Shown here piece by piece: positions 12,542 through 25,959 of a stretch of DNA of 64,000 nucleotides. Each line of letters opens with the position of its first letter. Positions within the stretch are counted from its first letter, which is position 1. The stretch comes from Bimastos eiseni (lineage: Eukaryota > Annelida > Clitellata > Crassiclitellata > Lumbricidae): the NCBI GenBank assembly GCA_959347315.1, contig OY365811.1:29947904-30011903 (forward strand), read 5' to 3'. Position numbers and translations under genes: made by a program. The notes under the pieces were generated by a model. The model was given only the letters and a program-made list of their open reading frames with translations. It was not told the origin of the DNA and did not search any database.

Positions 12542-13612
12542 GAAATTTGAAGCAATTAAATAATAACCGGTCCAACTTTGCACAATTCAGCAAAAGCCGA
12601 CGCCATTTCGTCCAATGCATCACGTTTAAACACAAGGTGTCGCCAGAAGTTCCTGCAAAGATTAAATGCATTAGATCCATAGGATCAATATTAGTGCGGG
12701 AATATAATGTGCAGGGACAAAATTTAATGATTCTCCGGTGTAACATTATCTTTTTCAGCCTTCCTCTCGAAAGCACAACCGTTGCAGACTTATAAGTGTT
12801 CTTTGGGCCTAATACTCAGAATTGCAATGATCTGAGAATATCTGTGGCGTCACTGTGATAATGCTCTGAAAGCAAAGTGGCACGTTCATCTGGTCGCCAC
12901 CAATTTATAACTTTAGTTTTAAATCAATATGTACGTGTCGCCAGCAATACTGTTGCTGAGTTATCATTTACTAAATTCGTTTGCTTGAAAAGGTAAATAT
13001 TGATTTTAATGATTTAAGAAATTTCAATTTTCGAATCAGAGCAGAGTCGCAGTGAATTCGTTCAACCACTCAACAAGTCGCAAGTATAGTAGACTGTAGA
13101 CCTAGCCTACTCAATGAGGATGCAAGGGTCCTACACAAATCCACCGCCCTTCATCACTGTCATGAGGCAAACGGAAAATGTGTAGTTTATTGATTACTTT
13201 CAATGTAATACGCAAAATTACCGTAAAGTTGATGTAATAATCATATACATACGCACAAAACGCTCTGGCTACATCTTGAGCTCTGGACAAAGATATCTTT
13301 GCTCTGGATACGTATAGAGCTCTGAATACGCCAATATATTCTTATATTTCAGTAGGCTCACTGGGAACCATGAAAACGGCTGGTAAATGCAGAGGGCAGG
13401 TGCTGGAAGGACAGCGAATGAGGCTGGTAGACGGGCCAAGTGGCTTCCGTACCCTGTCAAGAGAGGAGTGGTCACTGCCTGGTACAAGACCAAGAAATCA
13501 CAACATGAAAACGGCTCTCATGTTCTCAACAGCCAAATTAAAGGCATTAAATAATTAGAGGTCCTTGTTGAAGTCTTTGGATATAACCAACGACCTCATA
13601 TATACAGTGAAC
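12542..13612. promoter_or_regulatory. Probable bidirectional promoter and leader exons of CLASRP (-) and PAAT (+)
   Basis: The two genes point away from each other. On the minus strand a consensus donor (GTAAGTATT at 12541-12533) would end a non-coding CLASRP first exon that begins somewhere in 12542-12800. On the plus strand the PAAT start codon is at 13613. No TATA box or CpG island could be called by eye, so transcription start sites are not placed. Confidence 0.4.
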
Positions 13613-16600
13613 ATGGAACCTGTAATATCACTCTGTTCGTCTTCACCACAATTTTTTCGTCAAAAACTTTGTGAATTTGCTTATTCTTGGATAGTTTGCG
13701 GCACGAAAAATATCGATGATATTGTATCTTACAGGAGTGAAGGAGGTTCTTCTGAAGCATGGTACGCATTGCTTATTTAGAAAGCAACAAGCCTATTATG
13801 TTGAGCTCTGCTGGTGGAAGAGGTGTTGGCATTATTGTTTAGATCTTTTGAGATCTGAAGTTAGGGTGCAAATTGGAAAGTCAGAGTTTGCAAATTAGAC
13901 TACTATGACATATAACTTTGATCTAACTGTAATTGACGTCATTTCAATAGTGCCATTACTTTTATGGCCACAATTCTTCAGGGATTGATAAGTGTTCTTT
14001 TAGTTCGTGTTTGTGCTACAAAGTATACGTAATCGCTAAGAATACATTCTCTTATAGCAAACAATTTGACCATCCTCAAATGCTTCAAAAAAATTGTGCT
14101 GATACGTACCCAGCTGCATCCCATGATGCAATGTACTAAGTGAGTGAAATAAACTTCATTTTACAAAACATATCAAAACAGAACTCTCCAAAGGTTTCTA
14201 AGTATTTGGTAAAGGTTTGTCTAATTAAAAGTAATATTAGTTTCTGAAATTGTGACCAGCATGCTCTAGAAAGATTTCTTGCATCAAAAAGGATTAGCTA
14301 TACTCGCAAATACAACTAAAACTTTTAGCTCATAACACAATGAACTTTTTAAATTACTCGAACGAATCAGCATGTTGATTGCTGTGGTTGTAGGGAGTTA
14401 GCGATGTTACATGATAGCTGGAATTTCAGTTATTCCAGTTATAATCAGTTTTAAATCATATTTTTACATCCGATAATCGGTTTTAGCCCTAAAAACTGAT
14501 ATATTAACAATCCTTTAGAGAGTTTGATGATTTGGCACTTTAAAACAGATTTATGTTCTTTACTTACTTTGTTAGTGTACAGCTTTATAGGATGTGGCTG
14601 TGTAATAATCTTCTGGTATCTACGCTCCATTTGAGCGAATTCTGGTTGGCTATATTACTTACTAGAGGGAATTGTCTTCCTCACGATTACTAAGCGCAAG
14701 ATTTACATCATCAATGGACAAGGCTTCTAAAGGCTGAGCATGATCATGTGTTGGACTAACAGCTATGATAGTAGAATAGAAAGTGGAAAGACTTGTTTTC
14801 GGCAGGAATAGACTCCTTGGAAGAAACTCAGGACAGTTACAGGTATGGACTTTGTGGCTGCATTCATTGTATTAATTTCAGAAAGACTGAGGAGAGATAT
14901 TTGATAATTGTTTTTAATTTTCTTGAATTTTTGTAGCATTGAAACTGGTGGTATTTCCTTGAAATTGCCCGAAGGATCAGTGTGCAGCGACAATCATTGT
15001 TCTATAACAATTTCCTGCAAATGGCCGCTTCAGATGAAAGTCGATGCAGTCGATATTCTAGCCAGTGCCCGTCACGTGGAGTTGTTTTCATCTTCAGGAG
15101 AATATTTAACAACGTCTCAGGGCTTCCGGGTTGATGAAGAACTTGGTTGTCATGACCGGCTGTATGCGCTTCAATATTCATTTGAGGATCCAGTTTCAAG
15201 ATTCACAGTTAAGGTAAGATTCAGGTATGTGGCAGATGACTTCTAAGATTTCTTTATTTATGACTAATTGTAGATGGATCTACATCTAAGCACTTTAACA
15301 CTGAACTGTACTGGTTTCCCAGTCGCTTTTAGTGTATACTCTTGTCTTTAAAATATTAAAACAAGGTTTGTAAATTCTAAGCATTTCCTGTTGATTTAAT
15401 TAACTCACTTATTACAGTTTGCCAAATAATATGTATTTGAATGGATTGGTTGTCAGAATACATTGTGGGAAAAGAACTAGAACAGGTGAAAGAATTCTGT
15501 TACCTAGGGAGTGTGATAACAATGGATTCCAAATCTCACAGGGAAATTAAAAGAAGGATTGTATTAGGAAAGGATGATGCTTGACTGGATGATGACGGAT
15601 GGATATGGAAGGCTTAAAGAAGAGGCCCAGCAGCGAAAGGAGTGGCAATGTCAGGCATTCGAACCTGCCGAAGAGGCAGAGAACTAGAAGAATGGATTTA
15701 TTTTATGCCATAAACTACAAATTTGCTGCTTGTTCTTTAATGACTATGTTATCACTACACATAACACATACATAACTCAATCTTAATAGTCATTCTTTAG
15801 TTCTCATTTACAAATGATTGGACAGCATTGCATCACTGTCCTGTTAAATCAATGGCATAAAAGTGTCGGAGATTAGCCTGTGGCTGATTTTCTCACATGT
15901 GATGCCTGACTTCAGAATTCTGGCTGGAACTCAGCAGCACATGATCTGTTGAAACATGTTTGTTTCAATGCCGGTAACCTTCAAGAGGAAAGTGGCAATG
16001 TTTAAAATTGGAATTGTGCATATTAGCAGTCTGTGGTCAGAGACTGATGGAGGTTCTGCAACAATTTAAGTGTACTAGCACTCATTTCATGTTGTGGCCA
16101 AGTCTAAACAGTGAGCACTTTGATACCAGAATTAGTAATCAAATGTTTCAGCTGCTTGGCTGTGGATCGCCCTGGATCCCAAGCTGTGTTCCGCGGAACC
16201 CTAGGGTTCCGTGAGATGAAGCCAAGGGTTCTTAGGAAACCATCTAGTGTTAACAAATGGAGGCTTTTTATTAAAATCTGTGTTTGACTTACTATGAAAG
16301 ATAATTCATGTGTCATTGTCATCGATATTAAAAAAGGCAGTCAAGTCTTGAGATTCCTCACAGGCCTTCTGTACTAATCCATCGAGTAGGCATAATTGGC
16401 TGAATCAATACATTTAGCTTTTATTCTTGTTTCAGAAACTTTTAATTGACAGTTGTGATAATGAACAATGTGCTTGAACTTCTAGTTTGTGTCACTCGAA
16501 GTTCCAACAGAGCTCTGGCTTCACAGCGTCCATGTGACGATGTGTACAACTAACACTGAAAACTATGCACCAATTCCAAGTCCTCATCCACTCAGTCTTT

Positions 16601-18025
16601 TCGGGGATCTAGCTGTGCCAAAGGTTGACATGGAGAAGGTGACCACAATGCTTTCTGAAATGGGGAGGCAGTTGACACCACAGGCAGAAGACCTAATGCA
16701 TTCTATACGTTCAAAGCAAACGGTAAGATGATTTATGTGCCTCAGACGATCTATTGATTAATGTCATTCATATTCAATGCACCTTGTAACTTCAAACTAA
16801 CACTGGTGAATGTAACTTCAACGTAGGAAGGAACAGAAACAGAACTTTCTACCAATGAATCATACACAAGAAATGCCTAGAAACACAAGCAGGAACTACG
16901 GACATTCCTTCAGTATCTATGGGACGAAGAACTGAAGGTTCAAATAAACTGATAAAACCCATTTAATCTAACATCTACACCACTCATAAGTAGATAAGTG
17001 CTGTTTATGTTATGAATTTAATTTATCTTGATATTTGAATATAATTGTAAGCTTTTATACAGTACATGGCTGGTGTTTAGAATTTTCACTAGTACTTGAT
17101 GTGACTTAATGCTTTCCTCAGCTGAGGCAACTATTTAAAATATGGCTACAAGTTGAAATATTTTCCATCACAGAAAGATAGGCTATGTAAAGATTTAAGT
17201 TTCCATAACATTCTTAGCAGACTTCATTGTTTATTAAAAGTACACCAGTGAATATTGGATCAGACAGCAAGGGTTGGAAATGAGAGACAGTAGTACTGGC
17301 TATTAGCCCAAATGCTTACAGGATAAAGCTAAGAAGAATGGTGCATACACTCTTATTCAAAGAGATATAGATTTAAAGGCTGTTCCTATTTTACCTGTTT
17401 TTTTATTTGTGAGTCAACATTTTTCTTTCTTTTTACTGTCCAGGAGAGATCCAAGAATGTTGGAGACGCGCCTGCTATGCTCGCCTCCATGCTGAGTCAA
17501 CTGAAAAACCAATCCGTATCAGTGCCATTTGGATCTATTGCAGCATCACAAGGAGACTTGCTTAGTTTCTTTTCCTCTGGTCTATCTCAGAACAATGTTT
17601 CTCTGGGACACAGTATACAGAAACCAGATTGTAAGGAGCTCAGAAGCCAACAATTCAACTGCGACATTGAAAGTTCCAGTGCTTGTGGTACAGTTGAAAG
17701 TTCAAAACTTCATTCAGATTGTACGAGTATAAAAGAGGTTCTTTCAAAATGTTCTTGCTCTACATTGCCTTCAAGTGACTGGAAGCTGGAGAGGTGCCTT
17801 CATTGTAATGCGCCTCTTTCCCTGGTATGCATAGAACAACGCTTGGTTCTTGCAGTTGAAGAGGCAGAAAAGCGGCTGGAAAAACATCTGACAGACTCCA
17901 TTGGTAACCTGGAAAGAAGTCTTTCAGAAAGACTGAACAGTTTGCTGTTGTGCTTGAGTCCAAATATCTCACCAAATAGTGATAAATTTTCGCAAACAAT
18001 TGAGGACAAGAACCAGGAGGATTAG
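13613..18025 (+). CDS. PAAT: ATPase PAAT (C10orf88)-like protein
   Basis: Four coding exons: 13613-13761, 14937-15213, 16486-16722 and 17444-18025, with matching phases (2, 0, 0), giving about 414 aa; human PAAT is about 445 aa. In mammals PAAT is described as a mitochondrial-associated ATPase that binds ABC transporters. Best evidence is exon 3, KVDMEKVTTMLSEMGRQLTP then AEDLMHSIR, which matches the family block DLDKVQ.IMESMGSKLSP.AQQLM. Exons 2-3 look like a beta-rich domain ending in ELWLHSVHV. The end (about residues 340-400) is a predicted coiled coil with EEAEKRLEKHL and LERSLSERLNSLL. The first exon is the least certain: it is chosen because its ATG frame and phase-2 donor (TG|GTACGC) fit exon 2. 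Confidence 0.75.
15480..15700 (+). mobile_element. LINE ORF2 fragment in PAAT intron 2
   Basis: The plus strand reads VKEFCYLGSVITMDSKSHRE then IKRRI, the YLGS.IT...S...EI..RI block found near the end of LINE ORF2, followed by a degraded GYGRLKEEAQQRKEW stretch. Related to the fragment at 25960-26290. Truncated at both ends. Confidence 0.75.
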
Positions 18026-18700
18026 ATTAGCTGAAATTTCTTGATAATAATAGTAATATTTTTTATTCAATTCAAAAACTGACAAACTGTGTATGATTAC
18101 ATGAAGCAGTAGGAATACTTGATAACAAGTTAAACAAGAGTTGATTTTATGACTGTATGGCACTATGGCAGCCTGTTAGTTGATGTTCCTTACTGCTACT
18201 CATTTTGCCATCACACCTAGGTAGTGGAAGGCTGATTCAACCTTGTGAGTTATGAAGGCTAGCGGGAATCAACCCCATGTCCTTCTGTTATCAACCGCAT
18301 GTCCTTCTGTTATCAACCCCATGTCCTTCTGTTATCAACCCCATGTCCTTCTGTTATCAACCCCATGTCCTTCTGTTATCAACCCCATGTCCTTCTGTTA
18401 TCAACCCCATGTCCTTCTGTTATCAACCCCATGTCCTTCTGTTGTCCGTGCATGTATATTACCATTCACCATCAATACTAGTTCATCTTTTCATTGTTAA
18501 AATACTTGTTAGCGTTTTATGGATGTCCATTTATTTGGCAGCTCACTGGATCTACAATCCTATGATTATGAATTTTGGCCTGCTAAATGCAATGATGCTG
18601 GACTTGTTGTCTGCACACAAAAAATGCAAAAATTCACTTTTATTGATTTTATGCACATAGTAAGTAAAATGAAGAAATGAAAAATAAATATATTATTTAT
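18026..18700 (+). other. PAAT 3'UTR with poly(A) signal
   Basis: After the TAG at 18023-18025 the transcript probably runs to AATAAA at 18683-18688, followed by a GT-rich stretch near 18718. The 22-bp minisatellite lies inside this UTR. Confidence 0.6.
18270..18443. repeat. 22-bp minisatellite in PAAT 3'UTR
   Basis: Nearly eight direct copies of CAACCCCATGTCCTTCTGTT plus AT, with a single substitution in the second copy and a changed end in the last. The copies are contiguous with no spacers. Because 22 is not a multiple of 3, all three frames read the same peptide in rotation. Confidence 0.97.
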
Positions 18701-21700
18701 GCAATCGGTTAGCATATTGTTTTCGTGTTTGTACTAGTAATGTAAAATTTATGAGTTTAACAACAAGACATAACTTCAGAGACCGTCTGTTACTGACTGT
18801 CTTGTCCTATGCAAAACCAAGATGACAGATTCCAATCATACATCATACAAGGTTAATGTTAAATGTTTAAGTTCTGTTAAATCTTGAACTTCCAAACTAT
18901 TAATATTTGGTTAATCTTCTAAATACTTTAGAGGCTTCCTAAGATTCTCATAATATACATGTACAGGCACTTTTTAAGTGCTGCTTTGGGTGGTTGTGGC
19001 TAATTGTTCTGAGGAGTGTGTTGCTCTGGTGTGTTGCTCTAGTGTGTTCTACAACATTCTGTTTAGTGTTGAAGTGTCAGCCTCATTCCATTGACAATTG
19101 CCCATATTATTATCCATGCCTTCAGACCGAACACCCCGGGATATAAAGGTCATAGGGATATAAAGACTGTAAGAAAATTAAATAATTAAATTAAATAAAG
19201 GCTGTAATATGTCTACGGCCGATTACAGAGTCGCCTACTTCAGACACAAGTGTTTCTGGCCAACTTCTGCAATGTGATCAACATGCCTTCAGCCTTCAAA
19301 TGATGGACCCCCATACCTGATGCTGCACTTTACAAGAAACTGGCCCAGTGAGCTAGACAATTTCATCTGGTGTCTGGTTTTCCTTAGAATCCACTTGTGT
19401 GCTTTAGTTTCAAGCATACTTTAGGTGCAATTTGGCAGCGTTTTGTCCACAATGTTGATCATATATGAACCGCTGATTTACTTTCTGCTGTATACTCTCG
19501 AAGAAATGTTTTCATTAACCCATCTTATCTGGTCCAACTAAATGGAGCACTTTACCAGAAACAATCCCAAGACCCCCCTCGATCTATATTTTAAAATCTA
19601 AACTTTAAGCTCTCGAAGTACTTCCTACTCAACTAATATATTTAAATAAAAACTTGAAACACTTGAGTACTATGACCAAAGATGGTAGAGTAGTAGACTA
19701 AGATCTGAGACTCAATGTATTTAAATGTTCATGTCACCTACCTTGGGATGTGTGGTGCCACCACATGATTGGGTGGACCGCGATTATCGTTGCTAAGATA
19801 CCATCAACCTAGTCGTTACATGGCACCGCAGTTTGAGTGCTTTAACCATCACACAGACCAAATACACAGCAGAGATGGGAAGTGTCATATCTTAGTCTAC
19901 GACTCTACCCTCTTTCCTACGACTAGTCACTACAATGTAATGTGCCCTCTCAGTAAGACTTTGTTTCGTTATAAATGTGTTATAAATGCAAATTATATCG
20001 TATAGATGAAAGTTACTAATTAGTGCTAAGGCTTCAAAACTGAGCAGTTCCTTTATGATTTCAAGCAAATAATTGAACCATTACGACTTCATGAGCTGTC
20101 GACGTCGACAGAGAAAATATTGTACAATTTTCATCATCAGTTTTGAGCAATTAATTGTTTCAACATCCACTCCATCAGACTGAGACTGCCCAATCGGAAT
20201 ATCCGTAGGACGGACAACCCAACGAAGAAAACGTACTTGATGATATTGCTGTTTAAATTTCATGTAAACCAATGCCTGATATAAGCAGTCGGTCGAAATA
20301 AAAGTTTACTTACTTGCTTACTTCAGGACTCGGCAATGTTCTTACTTGCTGAACCTGCACGTTACTTATGGACGCACCCTACGCATCGGTGCTTGCCATT
20401 GGTAAAACGCCACGGCAAAGCAGGAATTCGCTGTTGTTTCATAAAGTAAGCTAGTGCTCAGTTTCATTTAATAATACTTCTATGTGTGTATCAGTGATAT
20501 TTGGTAGTGATTTCATTATGATATGTTCTGACACTAAGAGGTAATTTTTCGAAAGTCATAGGTTGACACCGTTTGACAATTACAAGGTCTAGTTTGTTTG
20601 GATTCAGAGAGCTGCCTACCCAAGTAATTTGCAGTGTTTGAACAGAAATAATCTTGATCTCCAAACTTGTAAAGCGCCACTCACTCCAAAGCCAAGCGCA
20701 GGGCACCAGCTTATTTACGAGTGCTGCATCAAGTCTATGGGTTTTCCGAATGACTAATATAATACCGTATTCAGTCAATTAATGGTACGGGTACCCTTTT
20801 ACTAAGTTCCTTTAATGCTGTATTAAGTAGCTATATAGCGGGGTGTGGGTAAAATGCGAACCGTTTGCGAACTTGTTTTCGATTGGCTACCAAAAGTCAT
20901 GTGGCCAAAGGTTTTTGGCAATTATCTGTAAACGGTACAAGCCATGACCTTGAACCCTATCTATCAACTACACTAATCCTAACCCTAATCGACCCTCACG
21001 ATGCCCACCCTGACCCTAACCGACCCTCACGATGCCTTAACCTGATCCGTGTGCACCTATGGTTTGCATTTGTTTTGCGTTTTACTGGTTCGCATTTTAC
21101 CGATCTTGTGAGTGGTGCTTCTGCGGCCGAATATTTGGCCATTCTGCGCCCAAGGTTTTTTTGTATGTCTAAAAACAGCACTAATAACACCTAACCGATC
21201 CTCACATGCCTAACTTGACTGCAACTAACCCTTGTGATGCACTATAAAAGAATTTAGACAGTGGCACTTGATAAGCACATGTATTCATAGTAATATGGTA
21301 TTTAAAATTATATACTTGTGTCTAAGTAAATAAATAAGTAAACTTTTATTAGTCATTTTTAATTCTGATAGTATCGGCTGTGGGATAAGATGCAGTGTCT
21401 ATCCTGGGGTGATAATTTGGTGAATGTTCCACTTAAAATTAGCTGGTGGTATGTATATACTTTGGTGAAATGAATCATTGTCAAAGTGTCCTGCTCAAAT
21501 GTTGCACTGCATATCAGTTTAATAGACAACTATAAACTGTGTGCATTTGTTTAATTATGATCTCGTATTACAATTGCAAGGGGATTGATGTTTTTGACAT
21601 GTGGTCTTTGTATGCATGCTAAATGTGAAAAAACAGCTTGATGCTTTTGCTCTGAGACACAGAAGTGAAGCTGTTTATCTGTACATCTGTGTTAACATCT

Positions 21701-22710
21701 GGCCTGTACTGCAAACCTAGGCTACATGTAGACTGTAGAGAGACGAGGAGAGACTGGTGAGTACAGGTTTGGTGCTCCTCTGAGAAAGGCTGTTTATTTG
21801 TAGGGAACATGAGCAAGTCCTTCACCCACAACTAGTCAGAACCATCGATTGATGCTTGGTCATTAGGAGGTGGTGCATAATAAATGCATGGTAATAAAAA
21901 ATTTACAATTACATATTTGTTTTGAAGACAATAAGTAAGTAGAGAAACCAGCTTCCAGAGATGTTCTGTAGAATTCTGGAGTTTTTGGCTATCTGTTACA
22001 ACAATTTACTAGAAAAAACCCAGATTGTGCATAGGGGAATATAATCTAATCTGAAACTTCTGTAGTATACAAGGCATCATCTGAGAGTTGAATGTAACTG
22101 AAAACTTGGTCCACAAGCATCTTCAATTGGAAATTCGTTAGGTCAGAGTTATCAGTTGGGAGACTTTCGTGAGTACGGATTATACTAGAGCCCACCCATA
22201 TGCAACTTCCCATGACTTATTATGGATGATGGCTTAACAGATGGTCTAATCTCATGTCTAGTATGCTCTAAGACTTCTGCAGTTCTGTTATAATAATGCA
22301 GTAGTCACCAATGGCTCTGTGGAACAGATTTGTAGGACAGTATAAAATATACAACATTGTCTAACATTATGATATGCTCATTGCTGAACATTCAAAATGA
22401 ACAAAGACCTATCTGCACAATAAAATCAAATTAAAGAAATCAATGCAGTGAGGTTGATAGTCCAAATTGGTCTATTTTTCTCATCCTCTTTCTCTTTTCT
22501 CAAAACCTACTGCTTAGCATGAGGCCTTGCAAACTGGCATCACTTCTGAATGGTTCACCCTACTCTGAACGGTTCACCCTACTAGAGCTTAGAGGTGCGT
22601 TACAAATGCTTATATACATTACACATACAGAACAATAGATAGGACAAATATTATGATGATGAGTTAATCGTGAGATTGAATTGATATCAACCTCAACAGA
22701 GTAGAGTTAT
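18701..22710. other. Intergenic, no gene recognised
   Basis: No ORF here has a recognisable domain or plausible splice partners. A TTACTTACTTGCTTACTT run near 20303 looks like a retroelement tail. A possible inverted-repeat element starts at 20848. A 16-bp perfect palindrome lies at 20096-20111. Confidence 0.5.
20848..21101. repeat. Inverted-repeat segment, possible MITE
   Basis: GGTAAAATGCGAACC at 20848-20862 is repeated exactly in inverted orientation at 21087-21101. Between them are two copies of an ACCGACCCTCACGATGCC-like unit. I could not find a target duplication next to the ends, so the true borders may lie further out; a related unit continues to about 21240. Confidence 0.5.
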
Positions 22711-24495
22711 TTAACCCTCAGATTACCAGAATTTTTTTGATATTCTGAGTACCATTAGGGTCAATAATGACCCCAACACAAATGTTTCAATAATTTCTTT
22801 GTTTCTTGCGATTTTATACATTGTAAGGCAAACAAACATTAGAAAAGTAATGGAAGTATGCATTTGCTGTTGAAATTAATAAAATTTATTGCAGTAGCTA
22901 TAGTTTAGTGTCGAAAATGTTTGAGTGTTCAATGTTCAAAACTTGTATACACAATGCGTGGCATTACATGTAGTGCTTACGCTTTACACTTGTATATGTC
23001 ATACGTCTGACTGACAAGAAGTATAGTTACCCAGGGAGCATTCTAGTTTCTTATCAGCTACATTCTTACAGCTGTCACCACGTATGAGACTTCCTTCTTT
23101 ATTTGTTCATTTCGTTATTTCTTGCAGAACCAAATTACTCATAAATAGCTTGAAAGGACTGTTCACATTTCGTTGGCATATCGGGTTGGACCAAGTGCGT
23201 TGTGAATCACATTCTCTGACCTAAGTTGTCCAGAAGCCTCCTTCAGAGGAGTACTGTCCATTTTAGAGAATCATCTTCTGATTGCCATGTCTGAGGCCTT
23301 GAACTTCCACTGGCTGCAGTTGCTAGTGCACGACCACTCTTGGTTCTCTACTCACGTGAATCTGTAACATGGGGTGATTTTGTATTGGGTGATTGCAGCA
23401 GCTGTCTACCACCTCTTCCAGCTGCCACATATCATCCTGTTGAATTCAGAATCAAATTTAAGTTAGCTTGTTTGACTTACAAAGCCCTCATCACCAGTAC
23501 TCCTACCTATATTCATGCTCTACTAACGCCTTACATTCCTCCTCGTTGCTTACGATCATCAAGTACAGGTCTTTTAGTTGAACCATGATGCAGAGCAGTT
23601 ATGGGCTCTCGTGCATTTCATGTCTCTGTTCCTAAGGAATGGAATCGACTGCCACTCTCTCTTCGTAGCTCAAATTCACTTCCTTCAAAAAGCGACTCAA
23701 AACTCACTATTTCTCTTTGGTTTAAATCTGATTGCATGTTCTCCTGGTGACTGACTATCCGCGCCTCAGATTCACATTTAGGTGTGACCTTGTGCACGTT
23801 ACAAATTTAATAAATAAATAAATAAATAAATAAATAGCATACTCTCAATTCTTAACACTTCCTTTTGCTGAATGTTTGGAAGATGAGCTTAGGCTAATAT
23901 CGTCATGGCAATCAGTTGTCACTGGCGTTGGAATGCAGTCCTCTTCTTCGGTGGATTTATCAGCCTCTGATAGATCATCGTCGTTCTCAATCTGTTGCAG
24001 AATAATATTTCTATCATCTTCTGCAGAATATTTTTTTTTAGTTGTAATGTACTTTATCATTTCACATGCAATAATAACATCTGGACTTCCTTGCAATCCA
24101 ATGGCCTTTGTGTACATCGTGATAACAGTGGTGTTTGTTCTGTGGAACATGAGTATATGTATAATTATATATATATATTTGTATATAAATTATTATTTAA
24201 AAAACTATTTCCTTAGTTAACACTGAAAAATATTATATATATAATTCAGAGATATTAATTATTTCTTAAGATATCAGTGAAATTATTGCCAGAAATGACC
24301 CCACTGGTACTCAGTGCTATAATTGATTGGCAGCGCCCTCTGGTGATCAATATCAAAAATTTTAAATGAAATTTCTGTAGTGAATAGGTACATCTTGAAA
24401 GTCATAAAATTTAAATAAAATTGGATGAACCGTTTTTGCACAATATATACATTCAAAGTGCGCCTGGGGTCAAAAACTGGTACTCGCAGGGTTAA
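22711..24495 (-). mobile_element. piggyBac-like transposon relic with TTAA duplication
   Basis: Element 22715-24491 is flanked by TTAA on both sides. The ends are CCCTCAGATTACCAG on the left and, read inward from the right, CCCTGCGAGTACCAG. GAGTACCA / GGTACTC repeats recur just inside each end. The minus frame 24150-23845 includes KKYSAEDDRNIILQQIEND followed by an acidic EADKSTEEED run, like the N-terminus of piggyBac transposases; the DDD core is missing. A LINE fragment occupies 23390-23836, so the relic was invaded after insertion. Confidence 0.75.
23390..23836 (+). mobile_element. CR1/L2-like LINE fragment nested in piggyBac relic
   Basis: The plus strand encodes the ORF2 end: FRIKFKLACLTYKAL, PTYIHALLTPYIPPR, LRSS then, after a stop, GSRAFHVSVPKEWNRLPLSL with LRSS and SL. 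It finishes in a run of AATA repeats (about 23810-23836), the usual tail of this class. It is inactive because of stops and 5' truncation. Confidence 0.85.
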
Positions 24496-25959
24496 GAAGT
24501 GCATTCAAGATATGTAGCAGTTACTTTTACTTTGTTAATGTTCAACACCGAAAGTCAGAGCGTTGTGATTGAGAACTGTAATTGCAAGTGTTCACTGGGA
24601 AGATCATGCGGCAGTGGAGTGAACAGCTCTAGTATACTGACAGTGGCGTCTAAGCCACACCTGGAATGGGAGAGCATACACCCACTCTGACCGACTTATA
24701 TATTAAAGACTCAAAGGTCACACGGAACTGTATTGCAGGTCGTCATATTATCATCAACAACAACCCCATTTTATGTTCTAAGCGTACTTAAACCCCCACT
24801 TTTGACAGATTGGTAGATGCCACTGCAATCTGACATTTAAGAAATGAAGTCACTGACACTTCGTACCATTTGCTGTCTCTTGGGCTTAGTGTAAATGTTG
24901 TTGATTAAAATCTAGCAATTGTCAATAAATTGTACTTGTTAGGCCTTAGAGGAAACACTGGCTTTCATTCTGTCAAGCAGGCATCCTTCACAGATGGTTC
25001 TGTCTTAATCTATGTGGCTAAATACTTTTTCATTTTTCCTTGAGCTGCTTATGCTGTTCTGTGTTATTCAGCATGTGTTATCTATTTGGCAGGTATCATT
25101 TGTCAGGCTGTGCAGGATCCCATGTTTGCTCCTCTAACATAGATGTTTGCTGTTTGTCTTTCAGCAGTCTGCATTTTACTAAGCCAACGAGGTTGTAGCC
25201 AAAAGCAGTGATAAAAATGACTTCTCCCAGAGTACCATTGTAGTAGCTTGTCGAAGCCTGATATGAGCATTAACAGCCATGAACCTGGGATTGATAGTGC
25301 AGCTGGCTTAAAGTCCAGTAGACAATCCAGGCCTTTGTCTGGCAGAAGCACGTTTACCTGAATGCACAGTAGGTGCATGTCTAGGGCCCAAATTCTATAA
25401 GAAAACCCAAATGAATTAAAATATTTGCCATTATACAAAGTAACATGCTTAACGTTTTAATAATTTTATATATATATATATATTATATATATATATCATA
25501 TTCTCTAATTTTTCTAAGCATTCACATACAAACTTTTGTGTATTGTAGTAATCTATAATTGCTTTGTTCATTTCGATATCAACTGGTTCGGTTAGTTACA
25601 CTGGTTAGAGTTTAGGGTGCATGTCGTGAGCCTCTGTGTAACTGAAGGCATGGTTTGCTTCCAGAATGTGGCCTATACATATTTTGGCATTTTTTTCTAA
25701 AATCAAATAACTTCCAATTCCTTAAAATTGCTTCTATGACTAATCATAATCAGTGTCAATAACACCTGTGAAAACGACTCCCAGTTAAACATTGTGGGGT
25801 TTTGTACACAATAGGTTAGAGTCTCAGACTCAGTGTACAAATTCAGAAGGGCCCCAAAATTTTGTGCATATGGCCCAGTTTTCTTTGAATGTGACTGTGT
25901 TGTCTAGTTAAAGACATCTGTAAAACCTGAATTATATACCTAGAGAATAAATAGTGTAT

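Noticed and set aside
12519..12795. Two overlapping ORFs on opposite strands near the CLASRP promoter
   Set aside because: They overlap the likely leader exon and have no similarity to known proteins; best explained as untranslated leader and promoter.
16170..16250. hAT-type foldback (GGAACCCTAGGGTTCC)
   Set aside because: A short palindrome only; the ends and target duplication of a complete element could not be found.
20096..20111. Perfect palindrome CTGTCGACGTCGACAG as an operator or recombination site
   Set aside because: An isolated 16-bp palindrome in anonymous DNA can occur by chance and has no partner site.
20970..21025. Interstitial telomere repeat
   Set aside because: CCTAACCCTAA-like text occurs only once or twice and belongs to a longer CCGACCCTCACGATGCC unit.
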